Part shown: piece by piece, positions 1 through 9,080 of the stretch | How the letters are laid out: every line of letters begins with the position of its first letter | How positions within the stretch are numbered: the first letter of the stretch is position 1 | NCBI GenBank assembly: GCA_900167925.1 | Contig: FUZM01000002.1 | Span: forward strand, 434,001 to 498,000 | Direction of reading: 5' to 3' | Length of the DNA stretch: 64,000 nt | Origin: Bacteroidales bacterium WCE2008 | Lineage (GTDB): Bacteria; Bacteroidota; Bacteroidia; Bacteroidales; UBA932 | The notes under the pieces: model-generated | Database searches by the model: none | What the model saw: only the letters and a program-made list of their open reading frames with translations | Told to the model about the DNA's origin: nothing | Position numbers and translations under genes: made by a program

Positions 1-48
1 ACGATAGTCGACAGAATAATATCAGTTTCCGAACCTTCCAGATAAAAT

Positions 49-2022
49 ATGAACAAATACTACACACTAGCACTGCTGCCTATACTGGCCGCAACAATGT
101 CCTACGCCCAGCCGGGTCTGATCAAGAAGCATCCGGCATCCAACCCAGGAGGCAAGCTTCTTACGATGGAAGAAGCCGTCCTTGAAAGAAGTCTCTACCC
201 GTCAATATCCTCGGACACTGTCAGCAATCTGCTGCTGCAGCTGAAGGAAGAAGGCATCGACTTCTCCGGGCAACGCGAAGAACCATGCGAATTCACCGAA
301 GGCCGGAGCCTGTACTATCTTGACAGCGAAGGCAACAGACATATAGTCGCCGAATCCGAAAGTCCAGAAATCACCTACGGTCAGATAGTCTCCCGAAACG
401 AATTCGGCATCAATGCCGGGACCTTCTGGTCGCCGGACAAGACCAGACTCGCCTACTACCGCAACGACGAAAGCCTCGTCACGACTTTCCCGCTTCTGGA
501 CATAACGACGCGCACCGGCACCCTCAAGCCCATCAAATACCCGATGAACGGAATGGACTCCGAAAGAGTCACCCTCCGCATATTCAATACAGCCGACGAA
601 TCTACCGTGGAAGTGAAGGTCACCGACTTCGGAGAAGACCGCTATCTGACCAACGTCAGCTGGTCCCCGGACAGCAGGTACATATTCATAATGGTTCTGG
701 ACAGAAGCCAGAAGCATATGCGCCTCAACCAGTACAAGGCGGCAGACGGTTCCTTCGTCAGGACCATCCTTACCGAGGATAACGACAAGTATGTCGAGAA
801 CGTGGATCCTCTGCGATTCATAGGGCAGAATTCGCACTTCATCTACCGCACGTCCAACCGCGACGGCTACAAGAATCTTTATCTCTGCGACACTCTCGGC
901 ACTGTCAGGAGGATCACCGCAGTCGATGCAGACGTAGCCCTGTACGGTATCGACAAAGACTATATTTATTATACCTCGGCAGAGGTTTCACCTGTCGAGA
1001 ACCACCTTTTCCGCCTTTCATACAAGGACTACAAGGGACGGAAAGGCATTTCGGCCAACAGCACCAGATTCGGAAAGCCTGAAAGACTGACCGCCGGCGC
1101 CGGCTGGCATGAACCGCTGATCAGCCGTGACAGAAAATGGCTCCTGGACATATGGTCCTCCGTCGACCTTCCTCTCGCCGCAAGACTGGTCAATCTGTCT
1201 GACGGAAAAGAAAAGCTCTCGTTCCGGATGGACAATCCGCTTAGGGACTACGCCAACGTAGAAGTCGACTTCGGTTCGGTCAAGAGCGCCGACGGCAGAT
1301 ACGACAACTACTACAGACTGCTCAAGCCGCTGGACTTCGATCCGGAAAAGAAATATCCTGTGGTCGTATATGTCTACGGAGGTCCTCACTCCCAGATGGT
1401 ACGCGACTCCTGGCTTGGAGAGATCAGATACTGGGAATATCTCATGGCCCAGAGAGGCTATATCGTCTATGCCCAGGACAACAGAGGTACGGAAAACCGC
1501 GGCCTGGAGTACGAGCAGGCTATCCACCGCCACTGCGGCCAGGCCGAGATGGCCGACCAGATTGAAGGCGTCAAGATGCTGAAATCCCTGCCATACGTCG
1601 ATGCCGACAGGATAGGAGTTCATGGCTGGAGTTACGGCGGTTTCATGACCATATCCCTTATTACTACTTATCCGGACGTATTCAAGGTCGCTGTCGCCGG
1701 AGGTCCGGTGATCGACTGGAAATGGTATGAAGTAATGTACGGAGAAAGATACATGGAAACCGAAGCCACCAATCCTGAAGGATTCCGCGAGACAAGTCTC
1801 ATAGACAAGGCCAAGGACCTCAAAGGCAAGCTGCTTATCTGTCAGGGAGCGATTGACAATACCTGCGTATGGCAGCACAGCCTCAACTTCGTCCGCGCCT
1901 GCATCGATGCGAACGTCCAGCTGGACTACTTCCCATATCCTCTTTCCGAGCACAACATGACCGGAAAGACCAGAGTCCATCTCATGGACAAGGTGACAGA
2001 GTATTTCGATAATAATCTATAA
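49..2022 (+). CDS. S9 family dipeptidyl peptidase IV-like serine protease
   Basis: Secreted or periplasmic prolyl peptidase of the S9B family, expected to remove X-Pro dipeptides from peptide N-termini. An N-terminal signal peptide ends near residue 20 (SYA before Gln). The first two thirds fit the DPP IV beta-propeller and the last third is the alpha/beta hydrolase. The nucleophile lies in GWSYGGF (Ser528), with Asp603 in GAIDNTC and His635 in SEHNM. The triad spacing of 75 and 32 residues is close to that of human DPP IV (78 and 32). At 657 aa it is slightly short for the family. The next gene begins 3 bp after its stop, so the two are probably cotranscribed. No -7 box is visible in the 48 bp available upstream. 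Confidence 0.93.
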   Translation: MNKYYTLALLPILAATMSYAQPGLIKKHPASNPGGKLLTMEEAVLERSLYPSISSDTVSNLLLQLKEEGIDFSGQREEPCEFTEGRSLYYLDSEGNRHIVAESESPEITYGQIVSRNEFGINAGTFWSPDKTRLAYYRNDESLVTTFPLLDITTRTGTLKPIKYPMNGMDSERVTLRIFNTADESTVEVKVTDFGEDRYLTNVSWSPDSRYIFIMVLDRSQKHMRLNQYKAADGSFVRTILTEDNDKYVENVDPLRFIGQNSHFIYRTSNRDGYKNLYLCDTLGTVRRITAVDADVALYGIDKDYIYYTSAEVSPVENHLFRLSYKDYKGRKGISANSTRFGKPERLTAGAGWHEPLISRDRKWLLDIWSSVDLPLAARLVNLSDGKEKLSFRMDNPLRDYANVEVDFGSVKSADGRYDNYYRLLKPLDFDPEKKYPVVVYVYGGPHSQMVRDSWLGEIRYWEYLMAQRGYIVYAQDNRGTENRGLEYEQAIHRHCGQAEMADQIEGVKMLKSLPYVDADRIGVHGWSYGGFMTISLITTYPDVFKVAVAGGPVIDWKWYEVMYGERYMETEATNPEGFRETSLIDKAKDLKGKLLICQGAIDNTCVWQHSLNFVRACIDANVQLDYFPYPLSEHNMTGKTRVHLMDKVTEYFDNNL

Positions 2023-2025
2023 CAG

Positions 2026-3195
2026 ATGAGGAAGTTTCTGCTCGTTGTCGCCGCACTTGTCGCAGCCGGATGCTCCAATCCGGAAAGACTGGACAAGGGC
2101 AACTGGTCTCCGGAAGTCTATGACGCCCTGTCAGAGCTGATAGCGCAATACGGTTCATCTTCGCCCGGCTACGATCCCGACTGCCGTCCGTATGCCGTTT
2201 TCGACTACGACAATACGACAGTACTGGGAGATATTTCCTACACTCTGGTCTATTATATGCTGGACAACCTCAAGTTCGGCTTTACTCCGGAAGAAAGCGA
2301 ATCTGTCTTCTGTTCGGTAATTCCGGATCCGGACATGCTGATTCCAGTGACCGGACCCAAGGATTCTGTCACGGTCCGCAGCCTCGCCAGACGCTTCGCC
2401 GAAGACTACGCCGCCATGTATGGCCGGAAAGACTTCCGGGACATGCCTGAATTCGAAGACCTGCGCACATGTTTCTGGAACATGGCCCTGGGCATCGACG
2501 ACACAGTCGATTACGGCACCAGCTGCCTGTGGTTCGAGACTCTCTTTACCGGATACACGAAAGCCGGACTCCGGACGCTTTCCCGTAAAGCCGCCTCGCA
2601 CGCTACGGCCGACGGGACCTTCCGGGAAGAAACATGGAGAAGCGGTGGGATGGATGCCACGGTCAGCAGAGGGCTTGCCCTGACTCCCGAGCTTCAGAAC
2701 CTCTATACGACTCTGACCGACAACGGGATCGACGTCTATATCTGCTCGGCCTCGATGGAAGAGATCGTCGAGGGCATGGCCTGCGATCCGAAATACGATC
2801 TCGGAATAAAGGATGACCATGTATTCGGACTCAGGTTGATGACCCATGAGGACTGCACTATCGACATTGCGTATGATCCGGGCTATCCGCAGTCATACAA
2901 AGAAGGGAAGACGGACTGCATCCGCACTATGATGGCGCCTCAGCACGGAGGCATGAGTCCTATCCTGGTCGCCGGCGACAGCAACGGAGACTACAGCATG
3001 CTTACCAGTTTTCCGGACCTCAAGGTCGGACTTATCTTCGACTGCGGGAATTCGGGCGATATCGGAGCTCTTGCTGAAACCGCCCGAAACGACAGGATGC
3101 CGCTGAAGGAGCACCTGCGCAACAATACGACAAAATATGTACTACAGCCGAGGGATCTCTCGATTCCGGGCCTTATAAAAGAAAAACATGAATAA
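2026..3195 (+). CDS. HAD-superfamily phosphatase lipoprotein
   Basis: Probable cell-envelope phosphatase of the haloacid dehalogenase superfamily. The N-terminus is a lipoprotein signal with lipobox VAAGC (Cys16). Motif I is DYDNT (Asp60, Asp62, Thr64), giving the nucleophile and general acid. Near the C-terminus GDSNGDYSM matches motif IV and should bind magnesium. The arrangement resembles the phosphoserine-phosphatase-like branch with a large helical cap, but the substrate cannot be told from sequence. It lies 3 bp after the DPP IV gene and its last 8 bp overlap the methionine sulfoxide reductase gene, so the three are likely one operon. Confidence 0.85.
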   Translation: MRKFLLVVAALVAAGCSNPERLDKGNWSPEVYDALSELIAQYGSSSPGYDPDCRPYAVFDYDNTTVLGDISYTLVYYMLDNLKFGFTPEESESVFCSVIPDPDMLIPVTGPKDSVTVRSLARRFAEDYAAMYGRKDFRDMPEFEDLRTCFWNMALGIDDTVDYGTSCLWFETLFTGYTKAGLRTLSRKAASHATADGTFREETWRSGGMDATVSRGLALTPELQNLYTTLTDNGIDVYICSASMEEIVEGMACDPKYDLGIKDDHVFGLRLMTHEDCTIDIAYDPGYPQSYKEGKTDCIRTMMAPQHGGMSPILVAGDSNGDYSMLTSFPDLKVGLIFDCGNSGDIGALAETARNDRMPLKEHLRNNTTKYVLQPRDLSIPGLIKEKHE

Positions 3196-3643
3196 GAAAG
3201 AAATATACGAAGACCTGATCAAGCAGGTCGACAGCCTTACAGAAGGAGTAGACAACCCTGTCGCAGTCATGGCAAACACCTCCGCAGCCATCGCCTCCGC
3301 ATTCGGTTTCTGGTGGACCGGATTCTACACGGTAGGAAATGACGGCAAGATGCATCTCGGACCGTTCCAGGGGCCTGTTGCCTGCTATACCATCCCTTTC
3401 GGGAAGGGAGTCTGCGGAACGGCATGGGAGCGCAAGGAGACCGTAGTCGTACCAGATGTCGAGCATTTTCCCGGCCATATCGCCTGCAGCAGCATTTCAC
3501 GTTCCGAGATAGTGGTCCCAGTGCTCAGAGACGATAAAGTAATAGCTGTCCTCGATATCGACAGCAAGGATCTCGCAACCTTTGACGAGACCGACCGTCT
3601 TTATCTCGAACAGCTATGTAAGATCATATCCCCGAGGATATGA
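3188..3643 (+). CDS. msrC: Free methionine-(R)-sulfoxide reductase (GAF domain)
   Basis: Cytoplasmic enzyme that reduces free methionine-R-sulfoxide using a GAF-fold active site. The whole 151-aa protein is one GAF domain of the YebR/fRMsr type. Its three conserved cysteines are Cys66, Cys76 and Cys100; their spacing (10 and 24) equals that of Cys84, Cys94 and Cys118 in the E. coli enzyme. The motifs GKGVCGTAW and HIACSS are typical. The start overlaps the end of the HAD gene by 8 bp, indicating translational coupling. The stop abuts the end of the convergent metallophosphatase gene with no room for a terminator between them. Confidence 0.93.
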   Translation: MNKKEIYEDLIKQVDSLTEGVDNPVAVMANTSAAIASAFGFWWTGFYTVGNDGKMHLGPFQGPVACYTIPFGKGVCGTAWERKETVVVPDVEHFPGHIACSSISRSEIVVPVLRDDKVIAVLDIDSKDLATFDETDRLYLEQLCKIISPRI

Positions 3644-4462
3644 TTATTTCCTGACTTCGATTTTTCCCATATAAAGGCCCCAGCATCCGTCCTGGACGAT
3701 AGGAATCTTCTTGCCGTCAAGGTTCCTTGCCGATTCCATCTTCTCCAGGAAAGTATGGGAGTGGCCTCCCACCACGAGGTCGATATTCCTGGTCTTGGTG
3801 ACGAATATCGGATCGGTGAATGATTCGCCCTCATATCCGATATGTGTCAGTGCGATGACCAGGTCACATTTTTCTTCCTCCTTGAGATACTTGGCCCATT
3901 TGTTTGCCTCTTCGACATCGTCGAGCTTAGGCATCCTGTCGGCGATAGTCCTGTCGATCACCCTGGTAAGGTCTGTCAGCAGACCGATTATTCCTATCTT
4001 CATCCCGGCTTTCTCGACGATAGCATAAGGCTTGACATACTTGCCGAGATCGAACGAAGAGAAATCGTAGCTTGCGCACACTACAGGGCATTTTACCATG
4101 CTCATACGGCGGGCAAGCTCCTCAATTCCGTTGTCGAACTCGTGGTTCCCGAGAGTGATGGCATCGTAACCCATCGCATTGATGGTCGCGATTTCGAGGT
4201 CTCCTCCGAGAACAGTGAAATACGAAGTGCCCTGGCTGAAGTCTCCGGCATGCAGCAGAAGCACGTTCTCAGCACCTTCGGCCGCGCGGACACTGTCTAT
4301 GTATGCGGCCCTTTCAATAACACCGCCCAAACCGGCTTCCTCACCACTGCGGACAGGCTCGAAATGGCTGTGGGTATCATTGACATGGAGAATTACAAGT
4401 CTGTGTGCAGGCTGGCAGGCAGCAAGGGCGAGAGCCAGCGCGATATAAATTAACTTTCTCAT
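3644..4462 (-). CDS. Metallophosphatase, N-terminal half of a split 5'-nucleotidase (lipoprotein)
   Basis: Calcineurin-like phosphoesterase equivalent to the catalytic N-terminal domain of UshA-type 5'-nucleotidases. Dinuclear metal motifs are visible: HVNDTHSHFEP, HAGDFSQGT and LGNHEFDNG. A lipoprotein signal with lipobox LAAC (Cys16) places it in the envelope. The 272-aa protein ends where UshA would continue into its substrate-binding C-domain; that domain is encoded by the separate gene just upstream, 4 bp away. Together they probably release nucleosides or phosphate from nucleotides or related phosphoesters. This two-gene form is, from memory, common in Bacteroidetes. It is last in a tight four-gene operon that starts with the ABC transporter. 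Confidence 0.9.
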   Translation of the reverse strand: MRKLIYIALALALAACQPAHRLVILHVNDTHSHFEPVRSGEEAGLGGVIERAAYIDSVRAAEGAENVLLLHAGDFSQGTSYFTVLGGDLEIATINAMGYDAITLGNHEFDNGIEELARRMSMVKCPVVCASYDFSSFDLGKYVKPYAIVEKAGMKIGIIGLLTDLTRVIDRTIADRMPKLDDVEEANKWAKYLKEEEKCDLVIALTHIGYEGESFTDPIFVTKTRNIDLVVGGHSHTFLEKMESARNLDGKKIPIVQDGCWGLYMGKIEVRK

Positions 4463-4466
4463 GGTC

Positions 4467-5315
4467 TTACCTCCTCAGGGTCTCTTTTTCCCCGTCGTTG
4501 ATGATGGTGATCCTTCCGTCTGTCTGATACTCGATCGGCTTTCCGGCGGCAGTCAGACTCTCGACATAAGGCATCATGACATCGAGGATATACTCATCAT
4601 AAATGTCCAGACGCACGGCATTCTTCGCAATTCGCAGGCCGTCGCCTCCGTCAAGCAGGAACGAAATCGTAGCCACCCCGTAAATCTTGTCATCGTCGAG
4701 AGGTTCTCCCCCGATCTCCACAGATTCCAGAACTTTGTTGCGGACTACGCAGCGCGCCCCGCCTACAACCTGCCACGAGGTCGAGGCCAGCTGCTCAAGT
4801 ATGACTCTGATATCGCGTCCGTAGAGTTCCAGATAACAGAGATTGTTCTTGAACGGGAACATCGACATTATATCGTCCTTGAGGACAACTCCTTCCGGCA
4901 TGTCCACCCGGATTCCACCGAAGTTGGTGATTCCGATATCGACCTTCTTGCCGGATTTCCTCTCCGCAGCGCGCATAAGTTCGTCGATGAACCAGTCTCC
5001 GAGTTCGCACTCCGGATATGAGGTCACCATGGCTCTTGTACTTCTGGCGATTACAGTCTTGAGATCCGCCATTGTCTCCTGGGATTCAAGAAGAATCCTG
5101 GCGACCTCAGGGGTACAACCCTCCGAGAAAACTTTTCCGTCAGGTGCGGTATAGACTCCGTCGGAGTATGTGCCGAGTTTCTCGGCAACATCAGATGCAG
5201 AACAAGCCTGCACTCCGGTCCTGGATCCGTCCATCGCGGTACGTTCCCAGACGAACTGCTGCCGGCACCCGCAGAGGGTGACGGCAAGCAGAGTGATGAA
5301 AAGAAGTTTCTTCAT
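4467..5315 (-). CDS. 5'-nucleotidase C-terminal domain lipoprotein
   Basis: A separate lipoprotein (lipobox TLCGC, Cys17) made almost entirely of a 5'-nucleotidase C-terminal domain, which in UshA clamps the nucleotide base. Family features include the NFGGIRVDMP segment, the region around FPFKNNLCYLEL and the late GDGLRI stretch. It has no metal centre and must act with the metallophosphatase encoded 4 bp downstream. The ABC permease gene ends 6 bp upstream, so it is internal to an operon. Its independent lipid anchor implies that the two halves meet on the membrane surface. Confidence 0.88.
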   Translation of the reverse strand: MKKLLFITLLAVTLCGCRQQFVWERTAMDGSRTGVQACSASDVAEKLGTYSDGVYTAPDGKVFSEGCTPEVARILLESQETMADLKTVIARSTRAMVTSYPECELGDWFIDELMRAAERKSGKKVDIGITNFGGIRVDMPEGVVLKDDIMSMFPFKNNLCYLELYGRDIRVILEQLASTSWQVVGGARCVVRNKVLESVEIGGEPLDDDKIYGVATISFLLDGGDGLRIAKNAVRLDIYDEYILDVMMPYVESLTAAGKPIEYQTDGRITIINDGEKETLRR

Positions 5316-5321
5316 AAATAA

Positions 5322-6677
5322 TTATTTCTGTTTCAGCCACTTCCACATATCTTTAAAGGAAGCTTTCTTTCCAAAGATAAGGATTCCGGCTTTATAAATC
5401 TTGGCAGAAGCCCACGCGCATCCGATGAACGTCAGCAAAAGCAGGCCGATTGACAGGGCGAGCTGCCAGAACGGAACGCCGTACGGGATACGGGCAAGCA
5501 TCACGATAGGAGAAGTGAACGGAACCATGGAGCCCCAGAATACGGCCGGACTGTCCGGACTTCTGAAAGCCATGAACACGATCATGTAACCTATCATAAG
5601 AGGAACCGTGACAGGCAGCTGGAGCTGCTGGGAATCCTCGACATTCTCTACAGACGCTCCGATAGCGGCATAGAGGGATGCATAGAGCAGATATCCGAGA
5701 ATGAAGTAGATAAGGAACGAAGTCACGAGCGTTCCCCAAGGGATATTCGCAAGGGTCGAGAGAACTACGGCGATATCGCTGTCCTCAGTCATGGAAGCCA
5801 TATCCAAGCCTTCCACTCCACCGGTGCCTTTGACCATCTCCATGATCTCGGCGGCATCCGAACCGGCCATCATCGACGAACCGGCTACGGCGCTCACGGC
5901 GGTGACAAGCACAATAGTAAGGATGATCCAGAGAAGGAACTGGGTCAGCGCCATCAGAGCGACTCCGATGATCTTTCCGAACATCAGCTCGGTAGCCTTG
6001 GCTGAAGAAATCAGCACTTCTACTACCCTGCTGGCCTTCTCCTCTATGACGCTCGACATGATCGAACCTCCGAACATGGTAATGAACATAAAGATTACCA
6101 TTCCCAGTATGATGGAGACTATCATATAGATACTTGACTCGGAAACGGTCTCGTTACCGTCTTCATCGATCGTATATTCCTTGACCGGAGCATCGAAGTG
6201 GATCTCTTCCATTATCCCGGCAAGATTATCGATATCATAGCTGTCGATCCTGTAATCCTCGACTGCATCCTCCACCTTGGACTCGACGAGAGAGCTGAAG
6301 TCCACTCCCAGAGGCTTCTTGGAATAGATATGGACGGATGTGCCCATGGTGGCGGAATCCAGAGGAGCTATGAGCACCATTCCGTCAAGCTCCAGTTCAT
6401 CCAGCTGAAGTTTCAGGGAATCAGGATTAGCGCTGGAGAAATCCAGGAAACTCTTGTTCTCGACGGAATCGAGATAAGGCATACAAATTCCGGACTGGTC
6501 GACTACGGCCACGACCTGGCTGCGGTCGTCCGTGGATTTGAGTATTATGAGTTCCATCACCACGAAGAACGCGGCGAAAAGGACAGGAACTACGAATGTT
6601 GTGATAAGGAATGATTTCTTCTTGACACGGGTCAAGTATTCCTTTGATATGATCGTGCCTATTGTCTTGAGATTCAT
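5322..6677 (-). CDS. ABC-2 type transporter permease (NatB-like)
   Basis: Membrane subunit of an ABC exporter. An N-terminal membrane helix (residues about 20-45) is followed by a large extracytoplasmic domain (about 50-175) and then five or six helices in the C-terminal half, as in NatB/YhaP-type ABC-2 permeases. The segment MFGGSIMSSVIEEKASRVVEVLISS is the coupling region typical of this group. The gene begins 2 bp after the ATPase gene and the two encode one exporter. Substrate unknown; relatives in Bacillus export sodium, but that role should not be assumed here. Confidence 0.87.
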   Translation of the reverse strand: MNLKTIGTIISKEYLTRVKKKSFLITTFVVPVLFAAFFVVMELIILKSTDDRSQVVAVVDQSGICMPYLDSVENKSFLDFSSANPDSLKLQLDELELDGMVLIAPLDSATMGTSVHIYSKKPLGVDFSSLVESKVEDAVEDYRIDSYDIDNLAGIMEEIHFDAPVKEYTIDEDGNETVSESSIYMIVSIILGMVIFMFITMFGGSIMSSVIEEKASRVVEVLISSAKATELMFGKIIGVALMALTQFLLWIILTIVLVTAVSAVAGSSMMAGSDAAEIMEMVKGTGGVEGLDMASMTEDSDIAVVLSTLANIPWGTLVTSFLIYFILGYLLYASLYAAIGASVENVEDSQQLQLPVTVPLMIGYMIVFMAFRSPDSPAVFWGSMVPFTSPIVMLARIPYGVPFWQLALSIGLLLLTFIGCAWASAKIYKAGILIFGKKASFKDMWKWLKQK

Positions 6678-6679
6678 GG

Positions 6680-7591
6680 CTAACCCTCCGTTACAAGTTT
6701 AATGAAAATGTCGTTCATGCGCGGGATCAGCTCCTTGAAGGAATTGACGGAAGCGCCATTTGAAATGATTGATGAAAGCACATCATTGTTGGTAACCCCC
6801 TCGCCGATATTCAGCACCGCAGTATGACGGCCGGAATTCTCCACATCGGAAAGAATGCCGTAAAGGCCTTCCACCGGCTGGATAGCAGAATCAGAAGTAT
6901 AGATAAGCTCGATATTGTTGTTTCCGTAACGGTGGCGTATATCGTTCACGCCTCCGGAGATGACGAGCTTTGACTTGTTGATAAGGGCTATATTGTCGCA
7001 GAGAGTCTCCACAGATTCCATGTTATGCGTAGAGAGCACAATAGTGGCGCCCTCGTCCTTGAGCCTGAGGATCTCTTTCCTGATAAGTTCGGCATTGACA
7101 GGGTCGAAGCCGGAGAAAGGTTCGTCAAGTATCATCAGCGACGGCTTATGCACGACGGTCGTGATGAACTGTACCTTCTGCGCCATACCTTTGGAGAGCT
7201 CCTCGACTTTCTTTTTCCACCAGTCCTGGATTCCGAACCTTACGAACCACTCCTTGAGAGCCTTCTGGGCATCTTTATAAGACATACCCTTAAGCTGGGC
7301 CAGGTACATGGCCTGGTCGCCTACTTCCATCTTGCGGTAAAGGCCTCGCTCCTCAGGAAGATATCCTATCTTCTCGACATCCTTCTGGGTGATAGGACGC
7401 CCGTCGAAAAGTACGGTACCGCCATTCGGGATAGTTATTCTGTTAATGATACGGATCAGGGTGGTCTTGCCTGCTCCGTTAGGGCCTAGGAGGCCGAAAA
7501 TCTGACCTTTCGGAATATCGACGGAGACATGGTCGAGAGCGACCTTCTCCCCGAAATTCTTACAGATGTCTGTACACGTAATTATTCCCAT
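6680..7591 (-). CDS. ABC transporter ATP-binding protein (NatA-like)
   Basis: ATPase subunit pairing with the permease immediately downstream. Walker A is GPNGAGKTT, the signature is LSKGM, Walker B is LMILDEPFSGFDP and the switch histidine lies in LSTHNME. The roughly 80 residues after the ATPase core form the C-terminal extension seen in exporters of this class. It is the first gene of an operon continuing into the permease and both 5'-nucleotidase halves. The 68-bp AT-rich upstream region holds an 11-bp inverted repeat (7606-7616 and 7627-7637) that could be an operator or part of a terminator for holA. Confidence 0.92.
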   Translation of the reverse strand: MGIITCTDICKNFGEKVALDHVSVDIPKGQIFGLLGPNGAGKTTLIRIINRITIPNGGTVLFDGRPITQKDVEKIGYLPEERGLYRKMEVGDQAMYLAQLKGMSYKDAQKALKEWFVRFGIQDWWKKKVEELSKGMAQKVQFITTVVHKPSLMILDEPFSGFDPVNAELIRKEILRLKDEGATIVLSTHNMESVETLCDNIALINKSKLVISGGVNDIRHRYGNNNIELIYTSDSAIQPVEGLYGILSDVENSGRHTAVLNIGEGVTNNDVLSSIISNGASVNSFKELIPRMNDIFIKLVTEG

Positions 7592-7605
7592 ATCTTTCTA
7601 CGAAT

Positions 7606-7637
7606 ATAAATTTTATGCAATAATAGATAAAATTTAT
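7606..7637. repeat. AT-rich inverted repeat between holA and the ABC operon
   Basis: ATAAATTTTAT at 7606-7616 is the exact reverse complement of ATAAAATTTAT at 7627-7637, with a 10-nt loop. It sits 15 bp before the ABC ATPase start and 23 bp after the holA stop, both on the minus strand. It may end holA transcription or act as a repressor site; sequence alone does not decide. Confidence 0.45.
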
Positions 7638-7659
7638 CGAAATACAATATATTTTTAAA

Positions 7660-8703
7660 TTAATTCAATATCTTAGAGACAAGCTCCATAAGCATCTGCT
7701 CCGGAGTTGCCTCGCCCGCATCCCCGCCTTTGCCCTTATAATCATACTCTTCCAGAAGAGACATTATCCTCAGGCACTTCCCTACAGGATAATTAATCAC
7801 GGCTGTATCATACTCGCGGAAGAAATAAGGATTCACTCCGAGTACGGCGCTCTTGACATCATTGTCAGGACGCGGATTCTTCATAAGCACGGCCTCGTAC
7901 TTTAATATCCTGTAGAAATGGTTGAACAGGGCTGCTGTCACCATAGGCATGGCAAACCTAGGGCTGCTGCCTATATATGTGGCTATCCTGAGAGCCTTTG
8001 CGGCGTTATGGAGAGACAGTTCCTTGGTAAGCTCGAAAACACTGAACTGACGGCTTACACCCACATTCTTCTCGACATCAGCTGCCGTTACCGTTGTAGT
8101 ACCCTCCGGAAGATTCTTCAGCATCTTTTCGGTCTCGACCACGATCTTGCCCAGGTCGGCGCCAGCGGATTCTCCGAGAAGTACGGCCGCATCCGGAGCT
8201 ATGCTCAGTCCCCTGCTTCTGTAATAGGATACTATCCATCCGTCGACCTCGTAATCCTTGACAGCCGGCGACTCGAGCACCACGCCGTTCTTGACTACGT
8301 TTTTGTAAAATGCTTTCCTCTTGTCGGCCTTGTCCCCATGCATCAGGACGACAAGGACTGTCGAATCCATCGGCTCCTCGCAATAGACCGCAAGTTCTTC
8401 CAGAGATTTCATGTTCTGGGCCTCACGTACTACGACCAGCCTTCTCTCGGCCATCATAGGATAAAGACGAGCCTCGGACGCTATCGTACCGGCATCCGAA
8501 TCAAGTCCGTAGAATACTGTCTGGTTGAAATCTCTCTCGCTGTCGGAAAGAGCATATTCGACAATTGCGTCGCAAGCCTTCTCTGCATAGTACGGCTCCT
8601 CGCCCATAAGCAGATACACAGGACTGAAGACGCCGTTACGAGCGTCTTCGATTATTTTTCTGCAGGTAGCCTCGGCTGCCTGATATCCTGCCTGTCTGGC
8701 CAT
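7660..8703 (-). CDS. holA: DNA polymerase III delta subunit
   Basis: Clamp-loader delta subunit, which opens the beta sliding clamp during replication. The 347-aa length and the pattern of a degenerate AAA+ N-domain (YLLMGEEPYYAEKA near residues 30-43), the early VFYGLD segment and a helical C-terminal collar fit the family. As expected for delta, there is no functional Walker A. It is monocistronic: an exact -7 box lies 21 bp upstream of its start and the terminator of the hpf operon precedes that box. The end of the gene is followed by an AT-rich palindrome. Confidence 0.9.
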   Translation of the reverse strand: MARQAGYQAAEATCRKIIEDARNGVFSPVYLLMGEEPYYAEKACDAIVEYALSDSERDFNQTVFYGLDSDAGTIASEARLYPMMAERRLVVVREAQNMKSLEELAVYCEEPMDSTVLVVLMHGDKADKRKAFYKNVVKNGVVLESPAVKDYEVDGWIVSYYRSRGLSIAPDAAVLLGESAGADLGKIVVETEKMLKNLPEGTTTVTAADVEKNVGVSRQFSVFELTKELSLHNAAKALRIATYIGSSPRFAMPMVTAALFNHFYRILKYEAVLMKNPRPDNDVKSAVLGVNPYFFREYDTAVINYPVGKCLRIMSLLEEYDYKGKGGDAGEATPEQMLMELVSKILN

Positions 8704-8723
8704 ATCTCAATTATATCAGATTT

Positions 8724-8731
8724 CAAAGTTA
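8724..8731 (-). promoter_or_regulatory. Promoter -7 box for holA
   Basis: Reads TAACTTTG on the minus strand, an exact match to TAnnTTTG. It lies 20 bp before the holA ATG and directly after the T-run of the hpf terminator. Confidence 0.7.
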
Positions 8732-8732
8732 C

Positions 8733-8760
8733 AAAAAAAAGCCGGAGTATCAACTCCGGC
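8733..8760 (-). terminator. Rho-independent terminator of the cca-xer-hpf operon
   Basis: Perfect 8-bp stem GCCGGAGT/ACTCCGGC (8741-8760) with a 4-nt loop, followed on the minus strand by eight T residues (8740-8733). It lies 26 bp past the hpf stop. Confidence 0.92.
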
Positions 8761-8786
8761 CTTAAGTTTACATTATGAATCTAGGA

Positions 8787-9080
8787 TTATTCGTTATTGC
8801 GTTTTTCCCTGTTTCTTACCATTTTTTCTTTCATGAGATCCACGCACTCGGTGATAGCCTCCTCAAACGTCCTTGCAGTCCTTTCTATCACGAGATTCTC
8901 GCCCGGAACATGGGCCTGGATCTTAGCGCTTTTGTTATCAGGTTTTTCCATCAGAGCCAGCGCAACTTCAACGCTGGTTATCCTGTCATCGAACTTTTCA
9001 AGTCTGGCAACTTTCTTATCGACATAATCGAGAAGTTTCTGATCCGCATTGAACTTGATGGATTGTACTCTAATCTCCAT
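8787..9080 (-). CDS. hpf: Ribosome hibernation-promoting factor, short form
   Basis: Ribosome-associated factor of the HPF/RaiA family that binds the 30S A and P sites in starved cells. At 97 aa it is the short form lacking the C-terminal dimerisation domain of long HPF. The start MEIRVQSIKFNADQ and the internal SVEVALALMEK and KIQAHVPGENLVIERTA segments are typical. It overlaps the end of the upstream recombinase gene by 11 bp, so translation is probably coupled, and it is followed by a strong terminator. It is the last gene of a three-gene operon. Confidence 0.93.
   Translation of the reverse strand: MEIRVQSIKFNADQKLLDYVDKKVARLEKFDDRITSVEVALALMEKPDNKSAKIQAHVPGENLVIERTARTFEEAITECVDLMKEKMVRNREKRNNE

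Noticed and set aside
1018..1980. 320-codon minus-strand open frame
   Set aside because: Antisense to the DPP IV catalytic domain, whose triad and spacing are clear; protein has no recognisable domain.
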